From Betaproteobacteria bacterium (GTDB lineage Bacteria > Pseudomonadota > Gammaproteobacteria > Burkholderiales > Usitatibacteraceae), in NCBI GenBank assembly GCA_016709665.1, contig JADJMI010000001.1, forward strand, positions 558,001-622,000: DNA of 64,000 nucleotides, written 5' to 3'. The notes under the pieces were generated by a model, which saw only the letters and a program-made list of their open reading frames with translations, had not been told where the DNA came from and made no database searches. The position numbers were made by a program, and so were the translations under genes. This document shows, piece by piece, positions 42,504 to 51,469 of the stretch (position 1 is its first letter; each line of letters starts with the position of its first letter).

Positions 42504-43988
42504 CTACTGAATCCCGCCCAGGCACACGTACTTGATCTCGAGGAAATCATCCACGCCGTACTTCGACCCCTCGCGCCCCAGCCCGGACTGCTTCACCCCG
42601 CCGAAAGGCGCCACCTCGTTGGCGAGGACGCCGACGTTCACGCCCACCATCCCCGTCTCCATCCCCTCCGCCACGCGCATCACGCGGCCCACGTCGCGCG
42701 CGTAGAAGTAGCCGGCCAGGCCGAATTCCGTGTCGTTGGCGAGCCGGAGCGCCTCCTCCTCCGTCCTGAAGCGGAAGAGCGGCGCGACGGGACCGAAGGT
42801 CTCCTCTCGCGCGACCTTCATCTCGGTGGTGACGCCCGTGAGGAGCGTCGGCTCGTAGAACCGGCCGCCCTGCGCGGCGCGCTTGCCGCCCGTCACCACC
42901 TTCGCACCCTTCGCGAGGGCGTCGGCCACGTGCTCCTCGACCTTCTTCATGCCCTGCTCGTCGATCAGCGGGCCGATGGTGACGCCCGCCTGCGTCCCCA
43001 CGCCCACCACGAGCTTCTTCACCCGCTCGGCGAGCTTGGCGGCGAACGCGTCGTAGACGCCGTCCTGCACGTAGATGCGGTTGGCGCACACGCAGGTCTG
43101 GCCGGCGTTGCGGTACTTGGAGGCCATGGCGCCGTCGGCGGCCGCGTCGAGGTCCGCGTCGTCGAAGACGATGAACGGCGCGTTGCCGCCCAGCTCGAGC
43201 GAAAGCTTCTTGATCGTGTCGGCGCTCTGGCGCATGAGGATGCGGCCCACTTCGGTGGAGCCGGTGAAGGTGACCTTCTTCACGATGGGGTTGGCGCACA
43301 GCTCCTTGCCGATGGAAGGCGCGTCGCCGGTGACGATGTTGATGACGCCCTTCGGGAAACCCGCGCGCTCGGCGAGCTCCGCCAGCGCGAGGGCCGAGAA
43401 AGGCGTCTGCTCGGCGGGCTTCAACACGAACGTGCAGCCCACGGCGAGGCCGGGCGCCATCTTGCGGGTGATCATCGCGGTGGGGAAGTTCCACGGCGTG
43501 ATGGCCGCGCACACGCCGATGGGCTGCTTGAGCACCATGAGCCGGCGGTCGTTCGTGGGGCTCGGGATCATGTCGCCGTACGCGCGCTTGCCCTCCTCCG
43601 CGAACCACTCGACGAACGAGGCGCCGTAGAGGACCTCGCCCTTGGCTTCCGGCAGGGGCTTGCCTTGCTCCGTGGTGAGGATGAGCGCGAGATCGTCGGC
43701 GTTCGCGACGATGAGGTCGTACCACTTGCGCACGATGCGCGAGCGCTCCTTGGCGGGAAGCGCGCGCCAGGCGGGCAGCGCGCGGGCAGCGGCGTCGATG
43801 GCCCGGCGCGTCTCGGCCGTCGACATGTCGGGCACGGAGCCGACGACGGAGCCGTCGCCGGGATTGTCGACGTCGAAGCGCTTGCCGGAATCGGCCTCGC
43901 ACCACGCGCCATCGACGTAGGCGCGGTCGCGGAACAGGGTGGCGTCCTTGACGGCGGGCGCGAAGGTCGTGCGGTCGGGGGCGTTCAT
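42504..43988 (-). CDS. gabD: NAD(P)-dependent succinate-semialdehyde dehydrogenase
   Basis: A 494-residue aldehyde dehydrogenase, start ATG 43988. The catalytic Cys lies in RNAGQTCVCANRIYVQDGVY and the Glu in KLSLELGGNAPFIVFDDADL; the cofactor loop is VTFTGSTEVGRILM. The sequence MSTAETRRAIDAAARALPAW and the GKPLPEAKGEVLYGASFVEW segment match GabD-type succinate-semialdehyde dehydrogenases, which feed gamma-aminobutyrate carbon into the TCA cycle. The stop codon at 42504 is directly at the edge of repeat copy A. No other GABA-pathway gene is adjacent. Confidence 0.92.
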   Translation of the reverse strand: MNAPDRTTFAPAVKDATLFRDRAYVDGAWCEADSGKRFDVDNPGDGSVVGSVPDMSTAETRRAIDAAARALPAWRALPAKERSRIVRKWYDLIVANADDLALILTTEQGKPLPEAKGEVLYGASFVEWFAEEGKRAYGDMIPSPTNDRRLMVLKQPIGVCAAITPWNFPTAMITRKMAPGLAVGCTFVLKPAEQTPFSALALAELAERAGFPKGVINIVTGDAPSIGKELCANPIVKKVTFTGSTEVGRILMRQSADTIKKLSLELGGNAPFIVFDDADLDAAADGAMASKYRNAGQTCVCANRIYVQDGVYDAFAAKLAERVKKLVVGVGTQAGVTIGPLIDEQGMKKVEEHVADALAKGAKVVTGGKRAAQGGRFYEPTLLTGVTTEMKVAREETFGPVAPLFRFRTEEEALRLANDTEFGLAGYFYARDVGRVMRVAEGMETGMVGVNVGVLANEVAPFGGVKQSGLGREGSKYGVDDFLEIKYVCLGGIQ

Positions 43989-44098
43989 GGCGAATCCTCG
44001 TGCGAAGAAGAGCGAAAGTATAGCGCCGCCCCTCCATCCGGGCATCGCCTCGGTACCGCCGCGCCGATATCGACGCCCGATCCCGCGCCGCGAGGCGT

Positions 44099-45442
44099 TC
44101 AGCCCCGGGCCGGAACGCCGTAGTGGCGCCGCCAGCGCGAGAACGCGAGACCGCCCGCCAGAATCGACTGCGCGCCCATGACGACGGCGGCCGTCGTGCC
44201 GCTCCCGGAAAGGAAGGGGTTCACGAGTTGGGCGACGCTCGCGAGGCCCGCCACCGCGAGCAGGCCCGGGATCACCCACCACAGCAGGGCGAGGTACAGG
44301 ATCGTCGCGCCCTCGACGCGCCGCGGCTTCGCGGCCGAGGCGAAGAAGACGAGGATCGCGCCGTCGCGGGCCGCGGCGAAGGCGAGCGCCAGCGGCGCCC
44401 GGGCGGTGAAATCGCCGATGGCCTTCCACTCGGGAATGTCGAGCCACTCCTGCACGCCGCCGAAGACGGCGGGCGCGGCCAGCGCGAAGGCGAACGCGGG
44501 CGCGAGCGACGTGGGCCAGAGCGGCAGTTCCTCGAGGGCGCGCCGCCGGTCACCCCGGCTCCAGGCCGCCACCACGCGGCGCACCTTCATGGCGGTCGTC
44601 GGGTCGGTGAAGAGCGCGACGTACGTGGCACCGAGGCAGGCGAGCAGTCCCGCCACGGTGAAGGCGCGCCCGAAGCCGATGTCCGGCGGCGCGAGGCCCG
44701 AGCTCCACGCCGCCAGCCAGAGCGCGAATGCCGGCCAGGCCCAGGGCCGCGTGCGCACCTGCAGTTCGCGGCAGAAGCTCCGGTAGGCGCCGAAGACCGC
44801 CCACGCGGCGAACGCGACGATCGACACCGCGAGGAAGGGCAGCCGCTCGAAGCGCATCCCGTACCACGAGAGTGACTTCGCCATCCCGCCCCGATCGATG
44901 AACGGGCCGACCCACATCAGCAGGAGCACGGGCAGCAGGAGGAGCGCCACGCCGAGGCGCCGGCTGGCGCGCGATTCGCGATGCACGGCCTGCAGGCTGG
45001 CCGCCAGGGCCGTCGCGTGCACGAACACCGCGCCGGCGACCGTCGCGAGCACGGTCCAGCCCACGGACACGCGGGCGGGCAGCGCCGTCGCGGCGAAGGC
45101 CATCGTCGCCAGGCACAGGCCGCCCGCGTACCACGCGAACATCGGCGCGCCCAGGAGCTTGCCGAGCGTCATCTCCCAGGGGCCGAGCGCGGACAGCCGC
45201 TGCAGGTCCCACGTGCGCTCGCGCACTTCCTCGGTCACCGACTCCGCGGCCTGGTGGGTGCCCCACAGGAAGAGGATGACGAAGGTGAGCACCGAGGCCG
45301 GCCCGTAGAGCCGCTCGCGCCAGCTGCCGTCATCCCCGCCCGACGCGAAGAGCGCGAAGACGAGCAGCAGCACCGCCGGCGCGGCGACGCGGCGATGCGT
45401 TCCCATCTCGAGCCAGGCGTAGCGGCGCAGTTCCGGATTCAT
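44099..45442 (-). CDS. ABC-2 type permease of an exporter
   Basis: A 447-residue inner-membrane protein with about ten hydrophobic segments, start ATG 45442. MNPELRRYAWLEMGTHRRVA precedes the first helix and EEVRERTWDLQRLSALGPWE carries the gate-helix region typical of ABC-2 permeases (R-x-T-W-x-x-x-R-x-S-x-x). Its start lies 1 bp inside the ATPase gene end (45439), so the pair is coupled. Such pairs export drugs, lipids or polysaccharides; the substrate is unknown. Confidence 0.9.
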   Translation of the reverse strand: MNPELRRYAWLEMGTHRRVAAPAVLLLVFALFASGGDDGSWRERLYGPASVLTFVILFLWGTHQAAESVTEEVRERTWDLQRLSALGPWEMTLGKLLGAPMFAWYAGGLCLATMAFAATALPARVSVGWTVLATVAGAVFVHATALAASLQAVHRESRASRRLGVALLLLPVLLLMWVGPFIDRGGMAKSLSWYGMRFERLPFLAVSIVAFAAWAVFGAYRSFCRELQVRTRPWAWPAFALWLAAWSSGLAPPDIGFGRAFTVAGLLACLGATYVALFTDPTTAMKVRRVVAAWSRGDRRRALEELPLWPTSLAPAFAFALAAPAVFGGVQEWLDIPEWKAIGDFTARAPLALAFAAARDGAILVFFASAAKPRRVEGATILYLALLWWVIPGLLAVAGLASVAQLVNPFLSGSGTTAAVVMGAQSILAGGLAFSRWRRHYGVPARG

Positions 45443-46386
45443 GCGCGCGCGCCCTCGCCCGGCCGCACCGTGCGCAGGTAGGAATCGTGCAGGTTCTCGC
45501 GCTCGGCCGCGAACTCGGCCACGGCGAGACCGGCCCCCAGAAGCGCGGCGAGAAGGGCCGCCTGCGCCGTCTCGTCCCCCGCGAGGGCGATCACCGCTTC
45601 GCGTTCGCCGGCCTCGACGACGCGCACCCCCGTCAGGGCGCCGAGCGTCGCCGCGAGATCCGCGCGCGGCGCGGCGAGGCGCAGGCGCAGTCGTCGCTCG
45701 CCCGGACCCGCGCCGCCTTCCAGCGCGCGCTGCTCCACCACCTCGCCGCCGCGGATCACGAGCATGTGCGTCGAGTACTCGTCGAGCTCCGCGAGGATGT
45801 GCGAGGAGACCATGAGCGTCATGCCCTCCTCCCGCAGCGTGCGGAAGAGGGCCGCGAGCGCGTGGCGTGCCTCCGGGTCGAGCCCCGCCGCGGGCTCGTC
45901 GAGCAGCAGCAGCTCCGGGCCGTGGATGAGCGCCTGGCCGATGGCGAGCCGCTGGCGCAGGCCGCGCGAGAGCGTTCCTGCCGCCTGGCCGAGGCGATCG
46001 GAAAGCCCCAGTCGCAACGCCGTCCGCCGGACGGCCCCACCGATCTCGGCTTCGGCCCCGCCCTGCATGGCCGCCGCGTGCGCGAGACACCGCGCGACGG
46101 TGAGGGCCTCGTAGACGCCGAAGAAATCCGAGAGGTAGCCGAGCTTGCGGTGCGCCTCGCGCGGGCGATCGAGGACGTCCACGCCCGCCACCTCGACAGC
46201 GCCTTCGAGCGGCGCGTCGAGACCCGCGAGGCACCGGAGCAGCGTCGTCTTGCCCGCGCCGTTGGGGCCCACGAGGGCCGTCACCGTGCCGCGATGCAAC
46301 GCGAAGGAAACGCCGGAAAGGGCGCGCACGCCGGGGTACTCGTAACCGAGGCCGCGGACGCGGGCGATGGGGGCTGAAGGGACCAA
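45439..46386 (-). CDS. ABC transporter ATP-binding protein (ABC-2 exporter)
   Basis: A 315-residue ATPase from TTG 46386. Walker A is ALVGPNGAGKTTLLR, the signature is TLSRGLRQRLAIGQAL, Walker B is LLLLDEPAAGLDPE and the switch His is in MVSSHILAELDEYS. A C-terminal extension of about 85 residues follows, as in CcmA/DrrA-like exporter ATPases. It is followed by the permease in a four-base overlap and is divergent from a binding-protein gene starting 67 bp away. Confidence 0.93.
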   Translation of the reverse strand: MVPSAPIARVRGLGYEYPGVRALSGVSFALHRGTVTALVGPNGAGKTTLLRCLAGLDAPLEGAVEVAGVDVLDRPREAHRKLGYLSDFFGVYEALTVARCLAHAAAMQGGAEAEIGGAVRRTALRLGLSDRLGQAAGTLSRGLRQRLAIGQALIHGPELLLLDEPAAGLDPEARHALAALFRTLREEGMTLMVSSHILAELDEYSTHMLVIRGGEVVEQRALEGGAGPGERRLRLRLAAPRADLAATLGALTGVRVVEAGEREAVIALAGDETAQAALLAALLGAGLAVAEFAAERENLHDSYLRTVRPGEGARA

Positions 46387-46453
46387 GGAGGCCTGCGGAA
46401 GGGGTGCGACGTTGGCGTATCATGCCACGGTCCCCTACCGCGGAAGACCTGCC

Positions 46454-48041
46454 ATGCGACGACTCCTCGCCCTCGTTGCCGTCACCCTCGCATTTTCCCC
46501 GTTCGCCGACGCGAAGACGCTCCGGTGGTCGAGCCAGGGGGACTACGTCACGGCCGACCCGATGGCCCAGAACGAGCTGCTCACCAACTCGATCAACGGC
46601 CATGTCTACGAGCCGCTCGTCACGCGCGGCAAGGGCCTCGAGATCCTGCCGGCGCTCGCGGAGAGCTGGAAGCAGGCGAGCCCCACCGTGTGGATCTTCA
46701 ACCTGCGAAAGGGCGTCAAGTTCCACGACGGCAGCGACTTCACCGCCGACGACGCCGTCTTCTCCATCCAGCGGCTGCAGGGCGAGACGAGCAACTTCCG
46801 CGTCTACGGCAACGCCGTGGGCAAGCCGCGCAAGATCGACGACTACACGCTCGAGCTCACCACGCCGGTGCCCAACCCGGTGATGCTCGAGATGCTCGCC
46901 AACAGCCTCTTCATGATGAGCCGGAAGTGGTGCGAGAAGCACAACGTCCAGCGCGCGCAGGACTTCAAGAACAAGGAAGAGACCTTCGCGGTGCGAAATG
47001 CCATGGGCACGGGGCCGTTCCTGCTCTATTCGCGCGAGCCGGACGTGAAGAGCGTCTTCAAGAAGAATTCCAACTGGTGGGGCCTGAAGGAAAAGGGCTA
47101 CTTCGACGGCAACGTCGACGAGATCGTCTACACGCCCATCAAGAACGAGGGCACGCGCATGGCGGCGCTCCTGTCGGGCGAGCTCGACTTCGTGCTCGAC
47201 CCGCCGGTGCAGGACGTCCTCAAGCTCAAGCAGAACAAGTCCGTGCGGGTGTACGAGGGGCGCGAGAACCGCATCGTGTTCATCGGCATGGACCAGGCGC
47301 GCGACGAGCTGCTCTACTCCAACGTGAAGGGGAAGAACCCGTTCAAGGACCGGCGCGTGCGCGAGGCGATGTACCGCCTGATCGACGTGAACGCCATCAA
47401 CAAGGCGGTGATGCGGGGACTCTCGGTGCCCACCGCCATCAACCTGCCCAACCCCGACCGGGCCGGCATCCCGAAGGACATGGACAAGCGCTACCCGTAC
47501 GACATCGCCGCGGCGAAGAAGCTGCTGGCGGAGGCGGGCTACCCCAACGGCTTCGAGGTGACGCTCGACTGCCCGAACAACCGCTACATCAACGACGAGA
47601 AGATCTGCGTCGCGGTGGCCGGCATGGTCGCCAAGGGCGGCATCACCATGAAGGTGAACGCGCTGCCGCGCGCCAACTACTTCCCGAAGGCGCAGCGCCT
47701 GGACGTCTCCATGTACATGCTCGGCTGGGGCGGCGCGACGACGGACGCCATCTTCACGCTGCAGCCGGTGCTGCACAGCCGCAACGACAAGGGCGACGGC
47801 GACTACAACTGGGGCAACTACAGCGATCGCCGAGTTCGACGCGTTGATCGACGAGGCCAAGGGCGATACCGATCCCCAGCGCCGCCAGCAGACGATCATC
47901 AAGGCGATGAAGTTCCACCACGACAACGTCCTGCACATCCCCCTGCACCTGCAGGTGATCCCCTGGGCCTCGCGCGCCAACGTCGAGGTGATCCACCGCG
48001 CCGACAACTGGCTGCAGGCCACCTGGGTGAAGATCAAGTAG
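46454..48041 (+). CDS. DppA-type ABC substrate-binding protein 1, with a 3' frameshift
   Basis: A periplasmic SBP_bac_5 protein of about 528 residues with signal peptide MRRLLALVAVTLAFSPFADA and the family core KFHDGSDFTADDAVFSIQRL, ENRIVFIGMDQARDELLYSN, LLAEAGYPNGFEVTLDCPNN. Close to position 47825 the frame breaks; IAEFDALIDEAKGD resumes one base later and runs to the stop at 48041 with the usual C-terminus (IHRADNWLQATWVKIK). It resembles the other three SBPs in the window, especially the one at 58406. The break is probably a sequencing error. Expected ligands are di- or oligopeptides or similar compounds. Confidence 0.87.
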
Positions 48042-48137
48042 CGAGCAGGGCGCCGGGCACTTGTTTTGCAGGGGGCGGTTCCGTCGCCTCAGGCGGGAGG
48101 CCTCGACGCGCCACCCGCTGGATTCGGAGCCACGATC

Positions 48138-48294
48138 GGGAGCATGGTGTGGGTTGCGTTTTTTCGTTTCCGGACCGAATGGACTTGCTCAGTCCGTCGA
48201 CTCCGGTGACATCTCGACATAGGGTCGAGCACGCAGGTTCGAAGCGCCTTGACTCGGTCCGGAAACGAAAAAACACAACCCACACCATGCTCCC
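48138..48294. repeat. Long inverted repeat with 41-bp arms overlapping the start of an SBP gene
   Basis: The left arm 48138-48178 (GGGAGCATGGTGTGGGTTGC at its outer end, with TTTTTTCGTTTCCGG inside) is the reverse complement, with one mismatch, of 48254-48294. The 75-bp centre is unrelated. The right arm covers the ATG at 48287 of the second SBP gene and no Shine-Dalgarno lies between them. A transcript could fold into a stem of about 40 bp covering the start codon. The stretch 48042-48286 contains no other gene. Confidence 0.85.
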
Positions 48295-49906
48295 CACTTT
48301 CGCCGCTTCGCGTACCCCCGCATTCGCCGCGTTCCTCGCGTCACTGCTGGCCGCGTCGCTCCTCGCCGCCACCCCGGCCGCCTGGGCCAAGCCCTTCCGC
48401 TTCACCTCGCAGGGCGATTTCCTCACCGCCGACCCCCACGCGCAGAACGAGGGCATCAACAACCTGCTCCTCTACCACGTGTACGAGCGGCTCACCACGC
48501 GCGACAAGGACCTGAAGCTCATCCCCGGGCTCGCGCTGTCGTGGGAGCAGCCCTCGCCCACGGTGTGGCGCTTCCGGCTTCGCCCCGGCGTGAAGTTCCA
48601 CGACGGCAGCCCCTTCACCGCGGACGACGTGGTGTTCTCCGTCGAGCGCGCGCAAAGCCCGACCTCCAACTTCAAGACGTACGCCTCGCGCCTGGGCAAG
48701 GCGCGGCGCGTGGACGACCTCACGGTGGAATTCGTCACGGCGAAGCCCACGCCGATCCTGCTCGAGTACGTGAACTCCATCCTGGTCATGAGCCGCGCGT
48801 GGTCGGTGAAGAACGGCGCCCAGCGCCCGCAGGACTTCAAGAACGCCGAGGACACCTTCGCCTCGCGCAACGCCAACGGCACCGGCGCCTACCGGTTCGT
48901 CTCGTGGGAGCCGGAGGTGAAAACGGTGCTGCGCGAGCATCCCGGCTGGTGGGGCCGCGCCGCCGGACGTTTCGGCGGCAACGTCACCGAGGTGACCTAC
49001 CGCCCGATCAAGTCCGACGCGACCCGCATGGCCGCGCTCGTCACGGGCGAGGTGGACTTCGTCCTCGACCCACCCGTGCAGGACGTGAACCGCCTGCGGG
49101 CGAACCCCGCCGTGCGGATCCTCGAGGGCCCCGAGAACCGCGTGGTCTTCCTCGCCATGGACCAGGACCGGGACGAACTCCGGCATTCGAACGTCAAGGG
49201 AAAGAACCCGTTGAAGGACCTGCGCGTGCGCCAGGCGCTCGCCGCCGCCATCGACACGGAGGCCATCCGCGCGCAGGTGATGCGCGGCAACGCCCAGCCG
49301 ACCGGGGCGATGGTGCCGGCCCGGGTGGCGAGCGCCCCGGAACTCGAGCCGCGCGCCGTTCCCTACGATCCCGCCCGGGCGAGGAAGCTGCTGGCCGAGG
49401 CCGGCTATCCGGCCGGCTTCGAGGTGCAGCTCCTGTGCCCCAACAACCGCTACGTGAACGACGAGCGCATCTGCACGGCGATCGCGGCGATGTGGGCGAA
49501 GGCCGGCGTGAAGGCTTCGCTCTCGCTCCTGCCGCGCGCGCAGTTCTTCCAGCGCGTGGACCAGGTCGATCTTTCGATCCACCTCTACGGCTGGGGCGGC
49601 GCGCCGACGGACCCGGCGATCACCCTCGGCCCGCTGCTGCACAGCTACGACGGCAAGGGCTGGGGCGACTTCAATTCCGGCCGGGTGAAGGACGCGGAGC
49701 TGGACCGGATGATCGAGGCGGCGGACGTCGAGATGGACGTCGCGAAGCGCCGGCAGATCCTGCTGGACGCCCTGCAGCGCGTGCGCCAGCAGGTCTACAC
49801 GATCCCGCTGCACCGCCAGGTGATCCCCTGGGCGGCCCGCCAGGGGGTGAACGTCACGCACCGCGCGGACAACTTCATCGAGGCGCAGGGCATCACCGTT
49901 CCCTGA
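48287..49906 (+). CDS. DppA-type ABC substrate-binding protein 2
   Basis: A 539-residue periplasmic SBP_bac_5 protein, paralogous to the preceding one, with signal peptide LASLLAASLLAATPAAWA. The core GVKFHDGSPFTADDVVFSVE, ENRVVFLAMDQDRDELRHSN, KGKNPLKDLRVRQALAAAID and LLAEAGYPAGFEVQLLCPNN is intact. The start ATG 48287 lies within a long inverted repeat and lacks a ribosome-binding site; no better in-frame start is visible. Ligands are expected to be peptides or glycosides. No permease or ATPase genes are adjacent. Confidence 0.9.
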   Translation: MLPTFAASRTPAFAAFLASLLAASLLAATPAAWAKPFRFTSQGDFLTADPHAQNEGINNLLLYHVYERLTTRDKDLKLIPGLALSWEQPSPTVWRFRLRPGVKFHDGSPFTADDVVFSVERAQSPTSNFKTYASRLGKARRVDDLTVEFVTAKPTPILLEYVNSILVMSRAWSVKNGAQRPQDFKNAEDTFASRNANGTGAYRFVSWEPEVKTVLREHPGWWGRAAGRFGGNVTEVTYRPIKSDATRMAALVTGEVDFVLDPPVQDVNRLRANPAVRILEGPENRVVFLAMDQDRDELRHSNVKGKNPLKDLRVRQALAAAIDTEAIRAQVMRGNAQPTGAMVPARVASAPELEPRAVPYDPARARKLLAEAGYPAGFEVQLLCPNNRYVNDERICTAIAAMWAKAGVKASLSLLPRAQFFQRVDQVDLSIHLYGWGGAPTDPAITLGPLLHSYDGKGWGDFNSGRVKDAELDRMIEAADVEMDVAKRRQILLDALQRVRQQVYTIPLHRQVIPWAARQGVNVTHRADNFIEAQGITVP

Positions 49907-49965
49907 AGCCTTGCATCCGGCCGAAACGGTGCCATTTCTGGGCGGCCGGGCGGGATTTCAAGCCG

Positions 49966-49990
49966 TTGAAATCGCCGTGTGTCCCCTCCA
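49966..49990 (+). promoter_or_regulatory. Candidate heat-shock (sigma-32) promoter before hsp20 genes
   Basis: TTGAAA at 49966-49971 followed after 11 bp by CCCCTCCA (49983-49990) resembles the sigma-32 pattern CTTGAAA-N(11-16)-CCCCATnT, with a spacing at the short end of the range. It lies 53 bp before the start of the first Hsp20 gene, where a heat-shock promoter would be expected. The agreement is imperfect in the -10 half. Confidence 0.5.
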
Positions 49991-50042
49991 ATTCGGGTTC
50001 ATGGCCGCCCCGTCGGGCGGCGAGACCCCAACCGGAGGACCC

Positions 50043-50474
50043 ATGACCTACCGCCCGCTTTTCGCCCGCGACGTGTTCGCGGAACTGGACCGCCTGCAAC
50101 GCCAGGCGCTGCAGGCCTTCGAGCGCCAGCCGGCCATCCGCGGCGCCGCCCGCGGCTACCCGGCGATCAACGTCGGCTCCACCCCCCGTTCGCTGGAACT
50201 CTTCGTCTTCGCGCCCGGCCTCGACCCGGCCACGCTCGACGTGCGGATCGAAAAGGGCGTCCTCACGGTGGCCGGCGAGCGCAAGCCCGACACGGCACCG
50301 GAGAACGCCACGCGCCACGTCGACGAGCGCTTCGCGGGCGCGTTCCGCCGCATCGTCACGCTGCCCGACGACGCCGACCCGGATGCCGTCGAGGCGAAGT
50401 ATCGCGACGGCGTCGTGCACCTCACCATCGCCCGCAAGCAGGCGGCCCAGCCGCGCCGCATCACCGTCCAGTAA
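50043..50474 (+). CDS. Hsp20/alpha-crystallin family small heat-shock protein
   Basis: A 143-residue chaperone starting MTYRPLFARDVFAELDRLQR, with an alpha-crystallin domain (LELFVFAPGLDPATLDVRIE, GVLTVAGERKPD, RRIVTLPDDADPDAVEAKYR) and a short C-terminus after DGVVHLTIARKQ. It is followed 11 bp later by a second Hsp20 gene; both may be controlled by the sigma-32-like site upstream. They prevent aggregation of unfolding proteins in the cytoplasm. Confidence 0.93.
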   Translation: MTYRPLFARDVFAELDRLQRQALQAFERQPAIRGAARGYPAINVGSTPRSLELFVFAPGLDPATLDVRIEKGVLTVAGERKPDTAPENATRHVDERFAGAFRRIVTLPDDADPDAVEAKYRDGVVHLTIARKQAAQPRRITVQ

Positions 50475-50485
50475 AGGAGATCCCC

Positions 50486-50866
50486 ATGTCCGATCTTTCC
50501 ACCGCCAACCGCGCCGCCACCGAGCCGCGCGACCCGCCCGCCCTGCTGCCGCCCGTCGAAGTGATCGAGGACGCCAACGGCATCACGCTCTACGCCGACC
50601 TGCCCGGCGTGCCGAAGGAGAACCTGGACGTGCGCGTCGAGGGCGACACCCTCACGATCGCCGCCGAGATGGCCCTGCCCGCGATCGAGGGGCTCGAGCC
50701 GACGCACGTCGAACTCGACACGCCCCGCTACAAGCGCGTCTTCACGCTCTCGAAGGAGCTGGACGCGACCCAGGTGGGCGCGGAACTCGCGCAAGGGGTT
50801 CTCAAGCTGCGCATCCCGAAGGCCGCGCACGCGCAACCGCGTCGGATCGAGGTGCGGGTGGCCTGA
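50486..50866 (+). CDS. Hsp20/alpha-crystallin family small heat-shock protein (second copy)
   Basis: A 126-residue chaperone with an alpha-crystallin domain (PPVEVIEDANGITLYADLPG, VPKENLDVRVEGDTLTIAAE, YKRVFTLSKELDATQVGAEL) and final LKLRIPKAAHAQPRRIEVRV. An AAAGGAGA ribosome-binding site is 7 bp before ATG 50486. It forms an operon with the preceding hsp20 gene; the two are clearly different, so likely hetero-oligomer partners, as with IbpA/IbpB-like pairs. Confidence 0.93.
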   Translation: MSDLSTANRAATEPRDPPALLPPVEVIEDANGITLYADLPGVPKENLDVRVEGDTLTIAAEMALPAIEGLEPTHVELDTPRYKRVFTLSKELDATQVGAELAQGVLKLRIPKAAHAQPRRIEVRVA

Positions 50867-50935
50867 TCGCAACACCCGGCAACGGGAGCAAGAATCCGTT
50901 ACCCCGGACGCCGGCGGCCCGGCCATGATGGCGGC

Positions 50936-51469
50936 ATGAGAACCTTTCTTGCCGCCTTCCTGCTGGCCGCCGGCATGTTCGCGGCCGGCGATGCGCCTGC
51001 CCAGCCGACGCCCGCCTACCGCGAAACCAGCGCCCGGACGAAGGAGGTCGGCGAGCGCTACTTGGCGGCCTATCTCGCGAAGGATTGGGACACGGTGGGC
51101 GCCCTGCTAGCCGAGAACGGCAGCTTCGCCGACCGCACGGCGGAGCTGGTGTTCGGCAGCACGCTGCAACAGGGGCGCGCCGCGACCCTCGCGTTCTTCG
51201 AGAAGGGCTACGCGGGGGTGCGGATGCGCTACCGCCCCGTTCGGGCGATGCACACCGGCCACTACGCCGTCTACGAAGGGTTGCTCGACTGGACGCTCCA
51301 GCTCGGCGACGGACGGTCGATCGCGACCGAAGCGATGCCTTTCGTCGTGATCCTGCGCGTGGAGGCCGGCCGGGTGGTGGAGCACCGCGACTACGCCGAC
51401 TACCATCCCTTCGTGGAGAACCTGCGTCGCACGCCGCGGCCGGGCAGCGCGGGGACTACCGGGCGGTAG
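50936..51469 (+). CDS. Nuclear transport factor 2 (SnoaL-like) family secreted protein
   Basis: A 177-residue protein with signal peptide MRTFLAAFLLAAGMFAAGDA and an NTF2-like domain: VGERYLAAYLAKDWDTVGAL, NGSFADRTAELVFG, GYAGVRMRYRPVRAMHTGHY, VVILRVEAGRVVEHRDYADY. The last part of the pattern is typical of SnoaL-type cyclases and hydrolases, but the catalytic set cannot be verified. Its end converges with phhA and overlaps it by 14 bp. Confidence 0.83.
   Translation: MRTFLAAFLLAAGMFAAGDAPAQPTPAYRETSARTKEVGERYLAAYLAKDWDTVGALLAENGSFADRTAELVFGSTLQQGRAATLAFFEKGYAGVRMRYRPVRAMHTGHYAVYEGLLDWTLQLGDGRSIATEAMPFVVILRVEAGRVVEHRDYADYHPFVENLRRTPRPGSAGTTGR

Noticed and set aside
44099..48037. A 1312-residue continuous minus-strand frame across the ABC permease, the ATPase and SBP 1
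   Set aside because: Only the part from 45442 down to 44099 has protein-family character; the rest lies opposite or out of phase with clear genes and is a shadow of high GC codon usage.
48138..48294. Integron attC site
   Set aside because: The arms are too long and nearly perfect, no R/L box core of attC type was found and there is no integrase or cassette array.
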